Shown here piece by piece: positions 59,805-64,000 of a stretch of DNA of 64,000 nt (position 1 is the first letter of the stretch; the number at the start of each line of letters is the position of its first letter). The translations under genes were made by a program, and so were the position numbers. Origin of the DNA: Mycolicibacterium komossense (GTDB lineage Bacteria; Actinomycetota; Actinomycetes; Mycobacteriales; Mycobacteriaceae); NCBI RefSeq assembly GCF_025822605.1, contig NZ_JACKTY010000028.1:479264-543263 (forward strand), written 5' to 3'. A model generated the notes under the pieces. It saw only the letters and a list, made by a program, of their open reading frames with translations. It did no database searches and was not told the DNA's origin.

Positions 59805-61462
59805 TGCTTCAGCACCCATCGATCCATGTTCCAGCCGGCACCCCAGCGGGTCGGATTACTGCTCACCGCGAACATCTTCTTCGATGCCAGCAGAGTGCGC
59901 TGTTGACGGTACAGCGGCAGCGTCGGCATATCGGCCCACAGCACCGGGGCGCCCTCACCGAGTAACCGTGCCTGCTCCTTGGGATCGACGGTGACGGCCA
60001 GCGCGCTGATGATTCCGTCGATCTGATTGTTGTTGTAGCGCGACAGGTTGTCCCCGTCGCCGCTGAAGAACGCATACGAATCGACCGTCGACGAACCCGA
60101 GGACCCGCTGCCGGTGGCTCCGCCGGTACTGGCCAGCAGGGCATCGATCTGACCGTCGCGGAGGCTTTGCGGCCCAACGGTATCCGAGGCAGCATCGGTG
60201 ACGGTGATACCCGCAGGGCCGCACGCCTTGGCGATCGAACCGACCGTCGCAGCCAGCCGGGCGTTCGGCGTCTGGTACCCGATCCGCACGGCCAACGGCT
60301 TGGCGCCGAGCACATTGCGCGCCGCATCGGGGTTGGCGACACTGAAGCGGCCGCCCTCGGCTACCGACTCGGCCTGCGACAGCGCATCCTCGGTCGCCGG
60401 GTTCAACCGGGCGTTGGAAATCGGTACCTCGGCGTTGCGGGCGATGATGTCACGGGGGGTGCACAGCGCCAGCGCCTGCCGGGCCGGGAGCGCCGCCATC
60501 GGACCCTGGCCGGACATGATCAGCTGCTCGATTCCCGCCGACGACGTCTCGGTGCGGCTGTAGTTGTCAGGGGTGGTCAGAGTTCCCGACGATCCGGCCG
60601 CGATGTCGACGACATCGAAGGTGCCGTCATTGATCCGGTCCTGGACGTCGATTCCACGGGGCCACACCGTGATTCGCTTTGTCAGGGGTTTGGCGCCCCA
60701 CCACTTGTCGTTCGCGGTGAGCACGATCGCGCCGTTGTCCTGCACCGCGTCGATCTTGTAGGGGCCCGACGACGGGAACTGCTTGGCGTCGATACCAGGC
60801 TTGAGGTCCCAGGTGGTGTTCCACACCTGGGCGATCTGGTCGACCACCGGCATGTTGCCGGTCTGGATGGCGTTGACGATCCCGCCGTCGCCGAGGCCGA
60901 GCTCGTCGGCGATGACATGTGAGGGCATCATCGATGTCGCCGTGAACAGCTGGGAGTAGTCGGCGAAGTTGCGGTCGATCGCGAACGAGACTCTGGCCTT
61001 CTTCTGCCCCGGCTGACAATCGATGCTTCCCATGTCGATGTAGCCGGCCCGGTTCGCGGAGTCGAACGCCGGGAATCGGCCCGACTGCGCGGCCCAGGTC
61101 AGCACCATGTCGTCGCAGGTGACGGGTTTGCCGTCGGAGTACACCGCGTTGTCGGCGATCTGATAGTCCAGCACCAGCGGCTCACGCCCGACGACCGAGA
61201 TCGACCCGAAGTCGTGATCGGCGACGACCTGGCCGTCCGGGCCGTGGTAGCCGAAACCGGTCAGCACCCGCGCCAGCGCCTGGGGCCCACCGGATGCTGC
61301 CCCGTTGACGGTGTTGGTGTTGTAGGTGACCAGGCTGCCGTCGACGGCGTAGTTGATCTGATCGGCCGCGCCCTGCGAGCAGGACGTCAATCCCATCGCC
61401 CCCAACAACGCCGCGATTGCCGCCACCGCGACGGCACTTCTGCCCCGGCTCCTGGCACCCAT
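59801..61462 (-). CDS. Lipoprotein, family-5 peptide-binding (DppA/OppA-like) substrate-binding protein
   Basis: A protein of 553 residues. The signal peptide ends in a lipobox LTSC with Cys28 ([17 protein letters not shown]). The body has the peptide/nickel-binding pattern: [34 protein letters not shown] (about 95-128), [34 protein letters not shown], and [18 protein letters not shown] near the end. No permease gene is adjacent, so its partner is encoded elsewhere or it acts in another role. It lies between secF and apt, an arrangement conserved with Rv2585c as I recall. Ligand unknown. Confidence 0.88.
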   Translation of the reverse strand: MGARSRGRSAVAVAAIAALLGAMGLTSCSQGAADQINYAVDGSLVTYNTNTVNGAASGGPQALARVLTGFGYHGPDGQVVADHDFGSISVVGREPLVLDYQIADNAVYSDGKPVTCDDMVLTWAAQSGRFPAFDSANRAGYIDMGSIDCQPGQKKARVSFAIDRNFADYSQLFTATSMMPSHVIADELGLGDGGIVNAIQTGNMPVVDQIAQVWNTTWDLKPGIDAKQFPSSGPYKIDAVQDNGAIVLTANDKWWGAKPLTKRITVWPRGIDVQDRINDGTFDVVDIAAGSSGTLTTPDNYSRTETSSAGIEQLIMSGQGPMAALPARQALALCTPRDIIARNAEVPISNARLNPATEDALSQAESVAEGGRFSVANPDAARNVLGAKPLAVRIGYQTPNARLAATVGSIAKACGPAGITVTDAASDTVGPQSLRDGQIDALLASTGGATGSGSSGSSTVDSYAFFSGDGDNLSRYNNNQIDGIISALAVTVDPKEQARLLGEGAPVLWADMPTLPLYRQQRTLLASKKMFAVSSNPTRWGAGWNMDRWVLKQ

Positions 61463-61467
61463 GGCGG

Positions 61468-62784
61468 TTATCCGCGCCGGGTGTTTCGTTTACCCGTCGG
61501 GCGCCCGGTGCGACTGGCCGTCGGTCTCGACGGCCGGACCCCGGGTGCTGGTTTGCTCGGCGCCGACACGACGGCCCCCGCTGTGCTGCGGGCCGAGGCG
61601 CCGCTGATCGCAGCCACCGCTTCGCTGTCGGCGCTGTCGTCTCCGATCACCAAGGCCGACGCCGGACCGGTCGCCTTGTTGCGCCGGTTGGTCACTCGCC
61701 GGCTGTGCGTCTTGACCATGTCGGTGCGTTCCCGCATCGACACCAACAACGGGGTGGCGAAGAAGATCGACGAGTAGGTGCCGACGATGACGCCCACCAG
61801 CTGCACCAGCGCCAGGTCCTTGAGCGTGCCCACGCCGAGCAGCCAGACCGCGACGACGATCAGCGCGAGGATCGGCAACAGCGAGATCAGGCTGGTGTTG
61901 ATCGAGCGCATGAACGTCTGGTTGACCGCGAGGTTGGCCTGCTCGGCGAAGGTTCGCCGGGTGGTGTGCTCGAATCCGTGGGTGTTCTCCTCGACCTTGT
62001 CGAAGACGATGACGGTGTCATAGAGCGAGAAACCCAGGATGGTCAGCAGGCCGATGACCGTGGCCGGCGTGACCTCGAAACCGACCAGCGAGTAGACCCC
62101 GGCCGTAATGGCGAGGTCGAAGAACATCGTGGCCAGTGCGGCGATCGCCATGTACCGCTCATAGCGGAACGTGATGTAGATGGTGACGATCACCACGAAG
62201 ACGAGCAGGGCCAGCAGCGCCTTGTTGGTGATCTGGCCGCCCCACGTCTCGGACACCGCCGAGTCGCTGATCGCCTGCTTGCTGATCTCGCCGGAGTCGG
62301 TGCGCGGCTGGAACTTGTCGAACAACGCATCGCGCAGCTTGCTGGTTTCGTCGTTGTTCAGGGTTTCCGAGCGGATCTGCACCGTCGCAGAGGCGCCGCT
62401 GCCGACCACGACGACCGACTCGGGCGCCCTGCCAAGGGTCTGGCTGAACACGTCCTCGACCTGCTGAGTGGTGACCTGGCCGGAGCCACCGACTGCGGGC
62501 ATCGACACTTTCGTGCCGCCCTCGAAGTCGATACCGAAGGTGAAACCGCGGATCAGGATGCTGGCAATGGCGATGACGACCATCGCACCGCTGATCCCGA
62601 ACCACATCTTGCGCTTACCGATGACCTCGAAGGCCCCGGTGCCGGTGTACAGCCGAGTGAAGAACCCATGGCGTGGCAGGTCGGCATTGTCGGTGAGTTC
62701 GGTCGCGCCGGATTCCGTCAGCTCGACGTCGGTATCGCCGGTGATGTCGCCGGTGGTGTCTTTGTCGTCTCCGTTGTCAGCCAT
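61468..62784 (-). CDS. secF: Protein translocase subunit SecF
   Basis: A protein of 438 residues. An acidic N-terminus (DNGDDKDTTGDITGDTDVEL) leads to the first membrane segment, then the SecF signature GFTFGIDFEGGTKV (about 73), a P1 periplasmic loop, five further membrane segments with VTPATVIGLLTILGFSLYDTVIVFDKVEEN, and a basic Pro/Ala/Arg-rich C-terminal tail (about 70 residues). It works with SecD and SecYEG to use the proton-motive force in protein export. ATG at 62784 is four bases behind the secD stop. Confidence 0.95.
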   Translation of the reverse strand: MADNGDDKDTTGDITGDTDVELTESGATELTDNADLPRHGFFTRLYTGTGAFEVIGKRKMWFGISGAMVVIAIASILIRGFTFGIDFEGGTKVSMPAVGGSGQVTTQQVEDVFSQTLGRAPESVVVVGSGASATVQIRSETLNNDETSKLRDALFDKFQPRTDSGEISKQAISDSAVSETWGGQITNKALLALLVFVVIVTIYITFRYERYMAIAALATMFFDLAITAGVYSLVGFEVTPATVIGLLTILGFSLYDTVIVFDKVEENTHGFEHTTRRTFAEQANLAVNQTFMRSINTSLISLLPILALIVVAVWLLGVGTLKDLALVQLVGVIVGTYSSIFFATPLLVSMRERTDMVKTHSRRVTNRRNKATGPASALVIGDDSADSEAVAAISGASARSTAGAVVSAPSKPAPGVRPSRPTASRTGRPTGKRNTRRG

Positions 62785-62788
62785 GCGC

Positions 62789-64000
62789 TTACCCCCGTCC
62801 CGTCGAATGTGCGGCGGCCCGGCGTTCCCGGGCGATCTGCTGCACGGCGCCAAGGCCGTTGAGCGCCGGTTTGGCCATGGTCGGCGACTTGGAGGCCAGG
62901 TACACCAGCGGCCAGGTCACCAAGAACACCACCACGACGTCGAGGATGGTGGTCAGGCCGAGGGTGAATGCGAAGCCCTTCACCTGGCCGACGGCCAGGA
63001 CGTAGAGGACCGCGGCCGCGAGGAAGGTCACGGCGTTACCCGAGAGGATCGTCTTGCGGGCCCGGGCCCAACCGCGGGGCACCGCCGACCGGAACGAGCG
63101 ACCTTCCCGTATCTCGTCCTTGATGCGCTCGAAGAACACCACGAACGAGTCGGCGGTAGTACCGATACCGATGATCAAACCCGCGATACCGGATAGGTCG
63201 AGCGTGTAGCCGATGTATCTCCCGAGTAGCACCAGGATGGCGAACACCATGGCGCCCGAGGCGACCAGTGACAACGCCACCAACAGGCCCAGGATCCGGT
63301 AGTACAGCAGCGAGTACAGCAGCACCAGGGCCAGACCGATGGCGCCGGCAATCATGCCGGCCCGCAGCGACGTCAATCCCAGTGTGGCGGAGACGGTTTC
63401 AGCCTCCGAGGATTCGAACGACAACGGCAGCGAGCCGTACTTGAGTACGTTTGCCAGCTCACGGGCGGAGTCGGCGGTGAACTGTCCGGTGACTTGAGTG
63501 CGTCCGCCGGGAATCGCTTCCTGGATCTCGGGCGCGGACACGACCTGCGAGTCCAGCGTGAACGCCGTCTGCGTGCCGATGTTCGCGGCCGTGAAGTTGG
63601 CCCAGACGTCGGCGGCGTCGCTCTTGAATTCGATGTCGACCACGTAGCGGGCGCCCTGCTGGTCGAACGTCGACGATGCGCTCTTGATCTGCTCACCGCT
63701 GATGATCGACTTGTCCAGCAGGTACACGAACTGGTGATCGGTGGAGCAGGTGATCAGCGGCAGGTTCGGGTCGTCGTTACCGGCGAGCACGTCGTCGTCG
63801 TTGCAGCGACCGGCCTGGTACTGGATGGCCAGAATCTGCACGTTCTGATTCGTGCTCTGGCGCAGCTGCTTCTCGAAGGCGATCCGCTGCGCCAGATCCT
63901 TGCGCGGGTCCGGTGGCCCGGCGGGAGCCGCTGGTGGCGGCGCACCCGGGGCGGGGGCACCGGCTGGCGGAGCCTCGGCGCCCGGCGCGGGCGGAGCCTC
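62789..64000 (-). CDS. secD: Protein translocase subunit SecD, 3' part
   Basis: The gene enters from the window end; 403 C-terminal residues are present. It starts in a Pro/Ala-rich stretch ([21 protein letters not shown]), a mycobacterial insertion in the periplasmic P1 domain, and then continues with [17 protein letters not shown] and the P1 domain, followed by five membrane segments with [30 protein letters not shown], the conserved SecD segment. It precedes secF in the operon. The N-terminal membrane segment and D1-D5 start lie outside. Confidence 0.95.
   Translation of the reverse strand, partial: EAPPAPGAEAPPAGAPAPGAPPPAAPAGPPDPRKDLAQRIAFEKQLRQSTNQNVQILAIQYQAGRCNDDDVLAGNDDPNLPLITCSTDHQFVYLLDKSIISGEQIKSASSTFDQQGARYVVDIEFKSDAADVWANFTAANIGTQTAFTLDSQVVSAPEIQEAIPGGRTQVTGQFTADSARELANVLKYGSLPLSFESSEAETVSATLGLTSLRAGMIAGAIGLALVLLYSLLYYRILGLLVALSLVASGAMVFAILVLLGRYIGYTLDLSGIAGLIIGIGTTADSFVVFFERIKDEIREGRSFRSAVPRGWARARKTILSGNAVTFLAAAVLYVLAVGQVKGFAFTLGLTTILDVVVVFLVTWPLVYLASKSPTMAKPALNGLGAVQQIARERRAAAHSTGRG

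Noticed and set aside
1..64000. tRNA, rRNA, CRISPR, insertion sequences or phage genes
   Set aside because: I looked for cloverleaf-like T-loops, transposase-like proteins with inverted ends, repeat-spacer arrays and integrases, and saw none.

Overview
The window comes from a high-GC actinobacterium and reads as a Mycobacterium/Mycolicibacterium chromosome. The basis is the block aspS ... ypfJ-like peptidase ... hisS, metallo-beta-lactamase protein, cyclophilin, relA, apt, lipoprotein, secF, secD, which matches my memory of the M. tuberculosis Rv2572c-Rv2587c order. Supporting signs are F420/deazaflavin-type oxidoreductases, a LexA box of the mycobacterial type, frequent GTG/TTG starts, and an intergenic minisatellite resembling MIRU elements. 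No rRNA, tRNA, CRISPR array, insertion sequence or prophage was seen.

Region 1 (1-20.6 kb) is accessory metabolism and looks like amine/amino-acid uptake and oxidation. It holds the end of an APC permease, an aminobutyraldehyde-type dehydrogenase, a ketoglutarate-semialdehyde-type dehydrogenase, an SDR and a luciferase-like oxidoreductase. A GMC oxidoreductase with a small partner subunit follows, then two small genes preceded by copies of a TTGTCGACAA palindrome. Next come a PotABCD-like ABC transporter with a fused double permease, a flavin amine oxidase, a GntR regulator translationally coupled to a soluble Cache-domain protein, a DAO-type oxidase, a P5C-dehydrogenase-like enzyme and a GSA-type aminotransferase.

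Region 2 (20.6-28.7 kb, minus strand) is one operon: a transglutaminase-DUF2126 giant protein, a circularly permuted ATP-grasp/alpha-E fusion, a second transglutaminase, and a zinc-ribbon metallopeptidase. It is a conserved but poorly understood peptide-ligation/cleavage system.

Region 3 (28.9-34.3 kb) has an HxlR regulator divergent from a thiolase with palindromes between them, a Ddn-like deazaflavin oxidoreductase, a VOC protein, a hotdog thioesterase, an F420-type luciferase-like enzyme and a LysR regulator.

Region 4 (34.3-49.9 kb) starts with aspS and continues with a ketopantoate-reductase-like protein, an SDR remnant, an SRPBCC protein, a carboxylesterase, a zinc metallopeptidase, a MIRU-like tandem repeat, a DUF885 peptidase and a thioesterase. 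A TetR-controlled-looking cluster (amidohydrolase, two coupled acyl-CoA dehydrogenases, NTF2-like protein) follows, then an SOS-box radical SAM gene, a cold-shock gene and an unannotated 47-residue gene.

Region 5 (50-64 kb) is core: an exported protein, hisS, the metallo-beta-lactamase protein, two tandem membrane-anchored cyclophilins, relA, a secreted surface protein, apt, a substrate-binding lipoprotein, secF and the 3' part of secD.
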